Assembly: GCA_022616415.1 (NCBI GenBank)
Contig: JAKEEU010000235.1
Coordinates: 1-64,000, forward strand
Reading direction: 5' to 3'
DNA from: Candidatus Zhuqueibacterota bacterium
GTDB lineage: Bacteria > Zhuqueibacterota > Zhuqueibacteria > Zhuqueibacterales > Zhuqueibacteraceae
DNA: 64,000 nucleotides
Both the position numbers and the translations under genes were made by a program. Below, piece by piece: positions 1 through 8,384 of the stretch (positions are counted from its first letter, which is position 1; each line of letters starts with the position of its first letter). Under the pieces are notes generated by a model. It was given only the letters and a program-made list of their open reading frames with translations. It searched no databases and was not told the origin of the DNA.

Positions 1-100
1 AAAGGGTGATGCCTTTGAAGTGCTTGAGCCGTATGACGGGAAACTGTCACGTACGGTTCTTAGGGGAGTTTGAGCTGGCAACGGCTTGGACTTACCCGAT
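1..100 (+). mobile_element. 3' end of a group II intron (domains V and VI)
   Basis: Bases 26-59 form a 34-nt domain V: it opens with GAGCCGTATG, has the GAAA-capped distal stem GACGG/CTGTC and closes with GTACGGTTC. Bases 60-100 fit domain VI and end in TTACCCGAT, a common bacterial group II intron 3' terminus. The reverse transcriptase/maturase and the rest of the ribozyme would lie upstream of the window, so it cannot be told whether the element is complete. The class (B-F) was not assigned. The exact 3' splice site, near base 100, is inferred. Confidence 0.8.
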
Positions 101-254
101 AGCATAGTTTGCCATTTCACCGAACTTTATGTTGTGTATTTGTACAGAGCATATAAATCATGGGCACTCTCTTGACGAATATCAAGAATGTTCTCGTTAT
201 AAACCTCAGCGACGCCTTCTATAAGCAGTTTGCCTCACCGTTCAATCCCCATGC

Positions 255-866
255 TCATTTCAGTGCGGCGTCGCCGCGTACCAAGCGGAAACCATCTAGG
301 ATCTCCTGAACGGCATCTTTGAGCGGAACAGGGGGCTTCTTCACGGCAGATAGGTCTACCTCCGTACCACGCACAGGGAATTTGAGATCAACGAGTGGCG
401 GCTGTGGACCGCCCAGACGACCGCGCAAGAACACCAAAACCCGCTCTCCCTCATGCAGCGTATTGTACGGCTTCCTCATCTGGCAGATGGATAGAGTTCC
501 ATTTACGGGCTTGCCCTCACTGTAGGCTTCGCATCGCGTTGGATGGAGCCGAAGCACGATATCATGACGCGACATGCTTTCGCCAACAGCCTGTTCCAAT
601 GACAACGTCACGTGATCGTAATAGATTTTCCATTCCAGGTTAGCAAAGGAGAAGTCCGAGACCTGCGCCTCTGTATCTGCCTTCGTTACTGTGCCCAGAA
701 GAACATGACTTGCTTGTGTGGCAAAGAAGCGAAGTGACGAGCGATCAATCGTTGCAGGCCAGTTTTGCTGTGGAACAAATGTGTCAGCCCGCTTCTTCGT
801 CGACGCACAGCCCATTAGGCTGCCCAACACCAGAAGCCAAGCAATACTATTTTGAACGAGAAACAA
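255..866 (-). CDS. Hypothetical lipoprotein
   Basis: A 203-residue protein with a short hydrophobic signal ending in the lipobox LGSLMGC, so Cys20 is the likely lipidated residue and the protein is membrane anchored. The body has a pattern seen in secreted proteins of unknown function: VLLGTVTKA, then VTLSLEQAVG, then GERVLVFLRGRLGG. I do not recognise a named family. The start is taken as TTG at 866 because AGGAGGT sits five bases upstream on the minus strand; an ATG at 908 would place extra residues before the signal. It lies 50 bp downstream of the metzincin-like gene, probably in one transcript. A 22-bp stretch around the ribosome-binding site and start is repeated at the end of that upstream gene. 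Confidence 0.6.
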   Translation of the reverse strand: MFLVQNSIAWLLVLGSLMGCASTKKRADTFVPQQNWPATIDRSSLRFFATQASHVLLGTVTKADTEAQVSDFSFANLEWKIYYDHVTLSLEQAVGESMSRHDIVLRLHPTRCEAYSEGKPVNGTLSICQMRKPYNTLHEGERVLVFLRGRLGGPQPPLVDLKFPVRGTEVDLSAVKKPPVPLKDAVQEILDGFRLVRGDAALK

Positions 867-940
867 GGTACACCTCCTGATTACTGAATTTTTCACGATA
901 CCAAACAACGCTATTTTTAACGAGAAACAAGGTACACCTC
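855..940. repeat. 22-bp direct repeat at a gene junction (855-876 and 919-940)
   Basis: Two copies of a 22-bp sequence containing TACCTTGTTTCTCGTT (minus strand) lie 64 bp apart. One copy spans the Shine-Dalgarno and TTG start of the downstream lipoprotein gene. The other encodes the last codons and stop of the upstream propeller gene. The duplication may be the scar of a deletion, insertion or cassette-joining event. Confidence 0.7.
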
Positions 941-2572
941 GAATTCACTGGTCGTAGGATTGAAAATCATCGCCACGCCGTCAGCGTTCTTCCAGGCCAA
1001 GACTGTTTTATCTTTCCAAGCCTCTGCTGTCGTGTGCTGGGATTTTCGCAAGGTCGCCAATGTGTTATTCACATCTCTGCCGGCAAAGCCCAACACCCAG
1101 CCAGTAAAGCCAGGTGGACTGCCGTAGGCAACGCCAGGGGTCCGGCCCGTGCCATCATCAGGGCAGCGTAGATTCAGGAGATTCCACTGAAGAGCATTGG
1201 CATCGAATCTCATCTGCAGGGTGCACATCCCGAGATTGGCCAAGCCGTATGTTGTCCAACTTGGCCAGACAAGAAGGCACTGGTTGTTGTCATCACACGC
1301 TCCTGTTGGGCCGCGATAGGAATAGTACTCACGAGGATCCTGCGTAGCATTCTGGTCAATTTCTTTTGGTATTTCCCATGCTGTACCGTTTGTGGAACTC
1401 GAATACATGAGGCGATCCGTATCGCGATCCGTCCAAAACGCCATTACGCGTTGGACGGCGATGTTGGCGAACAGGGCCGGATCGCTTTGTGTTCGTGCTG
1501 TCTCATGCAGAAGGACTGGCGTGCTCCATGTTCGACCATCATCAGATGTCTTAACCCAAATGCGACGTCTGTCATCCTCCTCCGCGTATGCAAGGACGTA
1601 GACCCCTTGATAGGCCAGCGCGGGACCGGTATAGCTCTTCACATGACTTACGGGCGATTCCCACCCACCAGCAGCGGTATAGCGGCGTGTTTGCACCGTA
1701 TTGGCGGTGTTGAGCGTTTCTACGAAGGCAACGACCTTCGAATTTGGACTTGCAGCAGCAGCGGGTCGCAGGTAGCTCCACCCAATTACGGTCCCATCGT
1801 CAATCCAGTTCACTGCGTCGGTCGAATGCATGAACCGGACCGCATGATTTCGGCGCCCATAGCCCGTAATCCCCGCGGCCGGGTCGCCATCCTGGAATAG
1901 CCGGATATCCGTATTATATAGGTGCAGCCATGGTGCCGCTCCGGGTGGACCAGCCTGCATGACCGTATTCGGATTGTTGTAGTCGTCCGAGTACCCTCCG
2001 ATCACATGACCCAATTCGTGAACCAGTACGCCAGTCATGGAGAAGGTGCGTGCTTCCGGTGCATCCAACATCCATTCAATGCCGTTTGCAGGTGGGCAGT
2101 TCTCGTCTATTCGGTCATAGGCTGCGATAGAGCCAAACTCGCAGTCACCTCCCCCGGCCCATGCCGCAATGGCCAATGCGCAACCTCCAGATTCGGCTGC
2201 AAAGATGAATATCTTCCCAAGATTATCATTATAAACTGGGGAAACAGCTCTGTCCCCAGCATAGTACAAGGATATTACGCCGCCAGCCTCCGTATTCCAT
2301 ACCGTCGTCGCATTGATCACCTCCTGGATGATGTGTTCCCGGTCCCAACCCCGTAGGTCGAAACTTGTCAGGTCGATGTAGACCGGCACCGCCGAAACGT
2401 TCCAGCGGCAGGATCGGGAAACCTGCGCGTGCAAAGGCGGGATCGAAACGGCGAACACGAGCAGGGTCATAGCGACCAGGAATTTATTCAGTTCAACAGT
2501 AATCCGTGTGCCTGACATAACTGGTTTGCCCATCATAATGTTTAAATAGGACTGTATCAGTTGATTTCTCAT
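917..2572 (-). CDS. Secreted metzincin-like protein with sialidase-type propeller
   Basis: 551 residues. Residues 1-50 hold a signal peptide ending near HAQ. Residues 60-210 look like a matrixin-type zinc protease domain: HELGH at 185-189 gives the first two zinc histidines and Glu186, and NTVMQAG near 205 resembles the Met-turn. The third zinc histidine of HExxHxxGxxH is missing; the equivalent stretch reads GGYSDD, so Asp196 may replace it or the site may be dead. Residues 240-551 contain Asp-box motifs (SDDGRTW, STNGTAW), as in BNR/sialidase beta-propellers. The start is supported by GAGGTGAT just upstream of the ATG. Substrate unknown; extracellular or periplasmic action is inferred. Confidence 0.65.
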   Translation of the reverse strand: MRNQLIQSYLNIMMGKPVMSGTRITVELNKFLVAMTLLVFAVSIPPLHAQVSRSCRWNVSAVPVYIDLTSFDLRGWDREHIIQEVINATTVWNTEAGGVISLYYAGDRAVSPVYNDNLGKIFIFAAESGGCALAIAAWAGGGDCEFGSIAAYDRIDENCPPANGIEWMLDAPEARTFSMTGVLVHELGHVIGGYSDDYNNPNTVMQAGPPGAAPWLHLYNTDIRLFQDGDPAAGITGYGRRNHAVRFMHSTDAVNWIDDGTVIGWSYLRPAAAASPNSKVVAFVETLNTANTVQTRRYTAAGGWESPVSHVKSYTGPALAYQGVYVLAYAEEDDRRRIWVKTSDDGRTWSTPVLLHETARTQSDPALFANIAVQRVMAFWTDRDTDRLMYSSSTNGTAWEIPKEIDQNATQDPREYYSYRGPTGACDDNNQCLLVWPSWTTYGLANLGMCTLQMRFDANALQWNLLNLRCPDDGTGRTPGVAYGSPPGFTGWVLGFAGRDVNNTLATLRKSQHTTAEAWKDKTVLAWKNADGVAMIFNPTTSEFEVYLVSR

Positions 2573-2583
2573 ATATCACCTCT

Positions 2584-2709
2584 GTTTAACGTTACGACAA
2601 GTATGGCCATGCGCAGCTTCAGCCGCGCGCCGAGATCGTTGAATTTTTATCCGGGCGTTCTTCGCGTCCGCTCGAAGCCTCGTTACGAATTCTTATATCG
2701 TTGTTAGGC
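2584..2709 (-). other. Candidate attC-like recombination site
   Basis: On the minus strand this 126-bp gap starts with GCCTAAC (fits the attC inverse core RYYYAAC) and ends with GTTAAAC (fits the core GTTRRRY). It lies after one minus-strand gene and 11 bp before the next start codon, the arrangement of an integron cassette junction. The ends are partly complementary and there are internal hairpins such as CTTCG/CGAAG. The length matches long VCR-type sites. No integrase or second clear site is visible, so this is tentative. Confidence 0.27.
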
Positions 2710-2761
2710 AGTGGTCTTCGCATGCTTAAGCTACCAGGCAAATCTTGCATGATTTGAGGAG

Positions 2762-3307
2762 CTATTGTCGCACTCCCGAAATTACGAATGTCCCCAAAAC
2801 ATTGTCAGTGCATGTCAACGTCATCCGCGACTCATCGCGAGAAACAGCTCCCGAGCAGTTTCCGCGTGCTATCCAACCATTTTGGTACCTTGTGGTGTAT
2901 GTAGTCTTGATGTCCTGCCCAGTGATCGTACCACTTCCGGTCGACACGAATGGTATTCTCTGGGGAAGAACGCCCCAACTATTAAATTGAAATGAATTCC
3001 CCTCTTGGGTAATACGTGATCCATTGGCTGGGTTATTAGGATCATGCCAACTACCGGCAATATTTATAACCGAAGCAACATCGTCTCTGAAAGGTGTCCC
3101 TCGCTTAGTGGGTTGACTTTTCTCCAAGTCCTGAGTCAATTCACCTTTTTTCTCCCTATCAAATGGAGTTGAACTTGAAGTATCTCTCGACACATTTGGA
3201 GGAGAAGCACTTTTTTCAAAGCCAAGGTAGTATAATATCACCGTAGCCAGTACTGTGGTGACAACACCAATAAAAATTGGTCGAAAGACTCCTTTGTTCT
3301 CGTTCAT
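2762..3307 (-). CDS. Membrane-anchored protein of unknown function
   Basis: About 181 residues from ATG 3307. One transmembrane segment (FRPIFIGVVTTVLATVILYYLGF) follows a short cytoplasmic N-terminus. A hydrophilic linker precedes a compact beta-rich C-terminal domain with IAGSW, SRITQEG, GSGTITGQDI and a Cys pair. This pattern recalls small lipocalin-like or SH3-like exported domains of unknown function, with the C-terminal domain outside the membrane. Upstream in-frame starts at 3343 (ATG) and 3346 (GTG, with GGGAGAAG eight bases before it) are possible. Unrecognised family. It would be the cassette gene 5' of the attC-like site. Confidence 0.5.
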   Translation of the reverse strand: MNENKGVFRPIFIGVVTTVLATVILYYLGFEKSASPPNVSRDTSSSTPFDREKKGELTQDLEKSQPTKRGTPFRDDVASVINIAGSWHDPNNPANGSRITQEGNSFQFNSWGVLPQRIPFVSTGSGTITGQDIKTTYTTRYQNGWIARGNCSGAVSRDESRMTLTCTDNVLGTFVISGVRQ

Positions 3308-3558
3308 ATTGATTATTTCCCTATTGCTGTTTCGAATGCTCATCACTCCCCGAACTTCTCCCAACTCAATCACACGCTAACCCTAAGCCGCGTTGCGGCC
3401 ACCTGCCGTATAAGTATTGTGTTCACCATTCGTAAAAACAACGTCGGCTTTATCCGCTGTCATATTCAATTTATGAAAACCACCGCCGCTCAGGCTAACA
3501 CAGACGTTTCACAAACATGACACTGATGTTACATTTTGGTGTGAAAATGGGCTATGCT

Positions 3559-6500
3559 TTATTTCAACATCTTGCCTTTGGGGTGATCGGCTGTATACTC
3601 CGATGGCAGCACGCCGAACTGTTCGCGAAAGCATTTCGCAAAATAGGAAAGATTGTTAAACCCGGCTTCGTACGCCACTTCGGTCACGGTATGCTTGCCC
3701 TGCGCCAGCAATTTGGCGGCGGCGCGCAAACGGAGCGCACGGATGAAGTCGCCGGGCGATTGATCGGTGAGTGCCTTGATCTTGCGATGCAATTGCACCC
3801 GGCTCATCCGAAATTCCTGCGCAAAGGCTTCCACATTGAAATCGGAATCGGACAAGTGCTTATCGACTATCGCCATGACGCGCTGCAGGAAAAGCTCATC
3901 GGCGGTGGTAATGGCAATATCGCGAGGCTGCAAAGTCACTTCGCGGCTAAAGCGCTCGCGCAATTTGCGGCGCTGTTCGAGCAGATTTTTGATCCGCACG
4001 CGCAGCTCATGGGCATTGAACGGCTTGGTGAGATAGTCATCCGCGCCGGTTTCCAAGCCCTCGAGCTTGCTTCGCTCCGAAGCGCGGGCGGTCAGCAGGA
4101 TCACGGGAATATGACTGGTGCGCTCATCGGTTTTGATTCTGCGGCAAAATTCAAAGCCGTCCATTTCGGGCATCATCACGTCGCTAATAATCAGGTCGGG
4201 GATTGCTTCAGCGGATTTCTCCAGCCCTTCCGTGCCGTCGCTGGCTTCGATGATCCGGCAACTCTGAGCCAGGAGATTTCTAATGTGAGTGCGCATGTCG
4301 AGGTTGTCTTCGACAATGAGAAGGACTGGTTGGTCGCTGGATGCTTGATCCTGGATGCTTGATGCTGGAGGCTCGACACCAAATACTGACAACAATTCAC
4401 TGGTAACTGATGACTGATCACTGGCTTCAACGATCTCCTCCGGCTTTAGATGTTCCTTGCCTGACGGCAGGCGCACGGTGAAAGCGCTGCCTTTGCCAAG
4501 CTCACTTTCCGCGTGAATCTCCCCGCGGTGCAACTCGATCAACTCTTTGGTCAATGCCAGGCCGATACCTGTGCCCTGGCGTTTGTGTGCGTGCGATGAT
4601 GATGAGTTTTCTTCGACCTGATAAAAGCGATCAAAGACTTTATCAAGCTGATCAGCCGGAATGCCGAGGCCGGTGTCTTTGACGGTGATTTGCACGAATG
4701 TAGAATGCGAAGGGCGATAGGCGATGGGCGAATGGCGAAGAGCGCCCACCTTTCGCTCTTCACCTTTCGCCCTTCTCCCTTCGCCTTTCAGATCACTGCC
4801 ACCTGCCACTGCAACTGCCACTGAAACCTCCCCGCCCGCCGGCGTAAACTTGATGGCGTTGGCCAGCAAATTATTCATGCACTTCTCGAACTTGTCGTGA
4901 TCCAGGTAAACAATGAGTGGCTCTGCTTCGCCACGATCCGATTTCGGTAACGCACTGGTATCCAACCGCAAAAGAATCTTATTGCGCTCCGCCAGCGAGG
5001 CGAACGAGGCAATAATAACCTTGAGAAGATGAATGATATTTTCCGGCCTGGCGCGCAGCGGCATGCTCCCTTCCTCCAGCTTGGAGAGATCGAGCAACTG
5101 ATTGATGAGATGCAGCAGGCGGTTGGCGCTGCGACGCATGAAACCGTATTGCTGCATCGGATCGCCGTGAAAGTCCCTCGCCAGCAATTGCTCCAAGGGC
5201 CCGAGAATGAGCGTCAGCGGCGTACGGAACTCGTGCGAAATGTTGGCGAAGAAGCGCGACTTGATTTGGTCGACCTCATGCAGCTTTTGCGCTTCCAGGC
5301 GTTGCAGCTTCAGCTCATGCGCCAGCTTCATTTTGCCCATTTCGAACCTGCGGAGGGCGTAGAGCACGCCGAGAATAAACAACGCATAAAAAGTGTATGC
5401 CCACCAGGTTTTCCACGGCGGCGGGGTGATGGCAATCATCAGCGTGGCGCCTTCCTCGTTCCACACGCCATCGTTATTCGATCCTTTGACGCGCAAAACA
5501 TACTCGCCGGCGTCCAGGTTGGTGAAGGTCACGAAGCGCCGAGTGCCAAGGTCGATCCACTCATCATTGAAGCCTTCCAATTTATAAGCATATTGATTTC
5601 TCTCCGGCGCGGTGTAATCCAACGCTGCGAACTCGAAGGAGAAAACGCTATGCTGGTAAGAAAGCGTGATCTGTTCAGCCGTGGAGATCGTTTGTGGCAG
5701 CAGTGAATCCGCACCAAGTTTGATCGGTTTGTTGAAGATTTGAAAGTCGGTGAACACGACTGGCGGCACGTGGGGATTGTCACGCACGCTGTCAGGATGG
5801 AAAAAGTTCAGGCCATTGATGCCGCCGAAATACAGCGTGCCATCTTTGCCTTTGTAGCAAGCGCGCTGGTTGAATTCATAGCTTTGCAATCCGTCGCTGG
5901 GATGATAGCTTCGAAAAGTCGCGGTTCCGGGATCGAATCCTTCGGCGGAGTTTACCACGTCGTTAGCGGGGCTCAGGACAAGCTTCGCAAGACCGTGAAA
6001 CGTGCTGATCCAAAGATTGCCCCGCCGGTCGCTGAGGATGCCGGCAATAGTATTATTGGGGAGCCCATCTTTTTCTGTGAAGCGGGTGAAGGTCTCGTGT
6101 TCGACATCGAATCGATTCAGTCCATTGCGCGTGCCGATCCACAGCGTATTCCGGGCAATCAGCGTATCTTCGTAGATGACATAAACGGCATTATCACTCA
6201 AGGTATTGGGGTCGCTCGGATTTCTTAAGTATCTGGTAAACTCTTCCTTGTCGCGATCAAATTTGTTTAAGCCTTGAACAGTCCCAATCCAGAGTACGCC
6301 TCGGCTGTCTTCGTAGATTATCCTGACATTGTTATGACTTAGACTGTTGGAATTGGTGGAATCGTGTTGGTAATGGATAAATTTTGCTGTTCCCTGCCCA
6401 TCCCGACTCAGACGAGACATTCCCCCTTCCGTGCCGATCCAAAGAGAGTTTTCTTTATCCAAATGGATCCAGAAGACATGATCGTGTATCAAGCTGTTCG

Positions 6501-7980
6501 GATTACCAGGCTCATGCCTGTAATTGGTAAAATGGGGTTGATTTTGCTCATCCCAGGTTAGCCTGGAGATCCCTCCGAAAGTTCCGATCCAAAGATTATC
6601 CTTCGGCTCATTGCCGGCTTTGCGAACCGGGTAAACGATATTATGAGGAAGGCTATTCGGATTTGCATGATCGTGCTTGAAGTGTGTAAACTCTCCCGTG
6701 GATGGATCGAGCCGGTTCAATCCCTCGCCCGTTCCAATCCAAATAATTCCCGTACCGTCTTCATATACCGACAAAATGCTGTGATGGCTCAAGCTATTCG
6801 CATTAGTGATCTCCTGTTTCATGTATTTGAACTTTTGTTTTTGCCTGGTGAACTTGCCAAGGCCGGCACCACTCAGGCCAATCCAGAGATTATCGGTTCG
6901 ATCTTCATAAATCGCCAAAACAAAGTTGTTAGGAATGCTCTTTGCCTTCGTAATGTCATTCCGGTAACGCGTGAAATTTTTCCCGCTTGGTTGGCACGGA
7001 TCAAAACGATAAAGGCCATCACCGTACGTGCCAATCCAGAGAAGCCGCTGATGATCTTCATGGATTGTCGTTATCTTCTCAGCGCTCAACCTGTCGAGAG
7101 TTTGAGAAGATAATTTATAGTTGGCAAACTGCTCGTCCTCCGGATCAAAACGCAGGAACCCGCCCCCCTCGGTTCCGATCCAAAGCGCTCCATTTCCGTC
7201 TTGATGAATGGCGTTGATTCGATTATGAGGCGAGCCGTTGTGATCATCACGTTCGGGCAGATAACGAGTGATTCTCACCGGTGAATGGCCATTTGAGCTT
7301 TCACACTGCCGTTGCGGCGGAAGAAGCACGAGTTTGTCCAACCCATAACCCGTGCCGATCCAGAATACGTTTTTGCTGGCGTCGCGATCTTTACAAATTA
7401 CAAAGACCACATTATGGCTCAGGCTGTTGAGATTTTGCGGATCGTGAAAATAGCGAGTGAATTTTTCTGTTTGCGGATCGAAGCAATTCAGTCCGTTTGC
7501 AGTCCCGATCCAGAGCCTGCCACAGGAATCTTCATAGACGGCATTAACATTATTATTGCTCAGACTATTGGAATCGCCTGGATCATGGAGATAACGGGTG
7601 AATGTCTCCGTGCGAAGATCGAATTTGTTCAATCCCTCGTTAGTGCCGATCCAGAGCGCCGAATCCTGCGTTCGATGGCGAGGGGCGCAAATGCTCGTGA
7701 TCAAGCTATTGGAAATTGAGCTTGAATCGGAAGGATCGTGCTTATAGATGGTAAAGCGATAGCCATCGTACCGGTTCAGCCCGTCAAACGTCCCGAACCA
7801 CATAAAACCCAGCTTGTCTTGCGCGATGCTGGTAACCTGGGATTGGGACAGGCCTTGCTCCAGAGAGATATGTTCGAACTCGATGTTTTCTTTTTGGGCG
7901 GACTGCGGTGCTGCTCGCACTTGGAGCAAAAGCAAAAAGAGGCCGGAAAATATGTGCAAATTGCTGGCAGTGGAAAACAT
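3559..7980 (-). CDS. Hybrid two-component sensor/regulator (propeller, kinase, receiver, AraC)
   Basis: About 1473 residues in the one-protein HTCS layout. A signal peptide is followed by some 14 Reg_prop blades (LWIGTxxGLNRFD) to residue 735, a Y_Y_Y domain at 777-842 and a transmembrane helix near 860-882. The kinase has FANISHEFRTPL with His916, an N-box near 1040 (NAIKFTP), then DTGLGIP and GTGIGLALT. The receiver has Asp1267 (SDVMMPEMDG), and an AraC-type DNA-binding domain forms the C-terminus. It should sense an outside ligand, often a carbohydrate in relatives, and directly activate nearby genes. Two odd low-complexity stretches are inserted: about residues 1065-1093 inside the ATPase domain and 1184-1215 before the receiver. 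A TTG at 8007 is an alternative start; ATG 7980 gives a cleaner signal peptide. Confidence 0.9.
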   Translation of the reverse strand: MFSTASNLHIFSGLFLLLLQVRAAPQSAQKENIEFEHISLEQGLSQSQVTSIAQDKLGFMWFGTFDGLNRYDGYRFTIYKHDPSDSSSISNSLITSICAPRHRTQDSALWIGTNEGLNKFDLRTETFTRYLHDPGDSNSLSNNNVNAVYEDSCGRLWIGTANGLNCFDPQTEKFTRYFHDPQNLNSLSHNVVFVICKDRDASKNVFWIGTGYGLDKLVLLPPQRQCESSNGHSPVRITRYLPERDDHNGSPHNRINAIHQDGNGALWIGTEGGGFLRFDPEDEQFANYKLSSQTLDRLSAEKITTIHEDHQRLLWIGTYGDGLYRFDPCQPSGKNFTRYRNDITKAKSIPNNFVLAIYEDRTDNLWIGLSGAGLGKFTRQKQKFKYMKQEITNANSLSHHSILSVYEDGTGIIWIGTGEGLNRLDPSTGEFTHFKHDHANPNSLPHNIVYPVRKAGNEPKDNLWIGTFGGISRLTWDEQNQPHFTNYRHEPGNPNSLIHDHVFWIHLDKENSLWIGTEGGMSRLSRDGQGTAKFIHYQHDSTNSNSLSHNNVRIIYEDSRGVLWIGTVQGLNKFDRDKEEFTRYLRNPSDPNTLSDNAVYVIYEDTLIARNTLWIGTRNGLNRFDVEHETFTRFTEKDGLPNNTIAGILSDRRGNLWISTFHGLAKLVLSPANDVVNSAEGFDPGTATFRSYHPSDGLQSYEFNQRACYKGKDGTLYFGGINGLNFFHPDSVRDNPHVPPVVFTDFQIFNKPIKLGADSLLPQTISTAEQITLSYQHSVFSFEFAALDYTAPERNQYAYKLEGFNDEWIDLGTRRFVTFTNLDAGEYVLRVKGSNNDGVWNEEGATLMIAITPPPWKTWWAYTFYALFILGVLYALRRFEMGKMKLAHELKLQRLEAQKLHEVDQIKSRFFANISHEFRTPLTLILGPLEQLLARDFHGDPMQQYGFMRRSANRLLHLINQLLDLSKLEEGSMPLRARPENIIHLLKVIIASFASLAERNKILLRLDTSALPKSDRGEAEPLIVYLDHDKFEKCMNNLLANAIKFTPAGGEVSVAVAVAGGSDLKGEGRRAKGEERKVGALRHSPIAYRPSHSTFVQITVKDTGLGIPADQLDKVFDRFYQVEENSSSSHAHKRQGTGIGLALTKELIELHRGEIHAESELGKGSAFTVRLPSGKEHLKPEEIVEASDQSSVTSELLSVFGVEPPASSIQDQASSDQPVLLIVEDNLDMRTHIRNLLAQSCRIIEASDGTEGLEKSAEAIPDLIISDVMMPEMDGFEFCRRIKTDERTSHIPVILLTARASERSKLEGLETGADDYLTKPFNAHELRVRIKNLLEQRRKLRERFSREVTLQPRDIAITTADELFLQRVMAIVDKHLSDSDFNVEAFAQEFRMSRVQLHRKIKALTDQSPGDFIRALRLRAAAKLLAQGKHTVTEVAYEAGFNNLSYFAKCFREQFGVLPSEYTADHPKGKMLK
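4703..4788 (-). repeat. Palindromic degenerate word array inside the kinase gene
   Basis: On the minus strand GGCGAAGGGAGAAGGGCG-type words run into the inverted words CGCTCTTCGCC, ATTCGCCC, ATCGCC, TATCGCCC, giving an imperfect hairpin. It is translated in frame as a basic stretch (GEGRRAKGEERK to SPIAYRPS) between the N-box and the G1 box of the ATP-binding domain. The same architecture occurs between genes elsewhere in the window. Confidence 0.7.
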
Positions 7981-8384
7981 GACGACATTGTCGAATTTGG
8001 TGCGCAATCAGACTGGTGTCAAGGATCGAATTAAGAGTTCAGACTCGTAGCCGTTTGGGCATTTCGATCAGTCGGAGATTCTATAATATTAAGACACATA
8101 ATTTCTCCCAATTTCCCCATTCCTGAGTCAAATTAGTAAAAACTAGTGAAAAAAATTTCCATAGCTATTCAGCCATGTTCAAAAAGTCAAAACAATTGAC
8201 TACGTGCCGTTATTGTCATTCAGTAATCATTCCAAAAACATGCCAAAAACAAACAAGCCACTCCGGCTGATCATCGATCAACCTAAGTGGCTTGTTGAAA
8301 TTGGGTTACAGCGATGGCGACAAAGCGGAGCAATGTCGCGAGCCTCGTAATCTTCGGGAAAATCTACGAGGGGTTCGTAAATCT
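7981..8384. other. Gap between hybrid sensor and sigma-54 regulator
   Basis: No gene is seen. It holds the upstream region of the hybrid sensor, AT-rich around 8080-8220, and the terminator of the regulator operon at 8254-8294. On the minus strand TGGCATGTTTTTGGAA near 8245 is reminiscent of a -24/-12 promoter but lacks the GC at -12, so no promoter is called. Confidence 0.5.
8254..8294 (-). terminator. Rho-independent terminator of the sigma-54 regulator operon
   Basis: CAAGCCACT and AGTGGCTTG form a perfect 9-bp stem. On the minus strand the stem is followed by TTTGTTTTTGG. It lies about 90 bp past the regulator stop codon. Confidence 0.75.

Noticed and set aside
3374..3520. Second attC-like site upstream of the small anchored protein gene
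   Set aside because: The arms GCTAACCCTAAGC and GCTCAGGCTAAC are partly complementary, but neither end fits RYYYAAC and GTTRRRY in the right order.
8225..8260. Minus-strand TGGCATGTTTTTGGAA as a sigma-54 promoter
   Set aside because: The -24 element fits but the -12 element is GA instead of GC, and it lies inside the terminator region of the activator operon.
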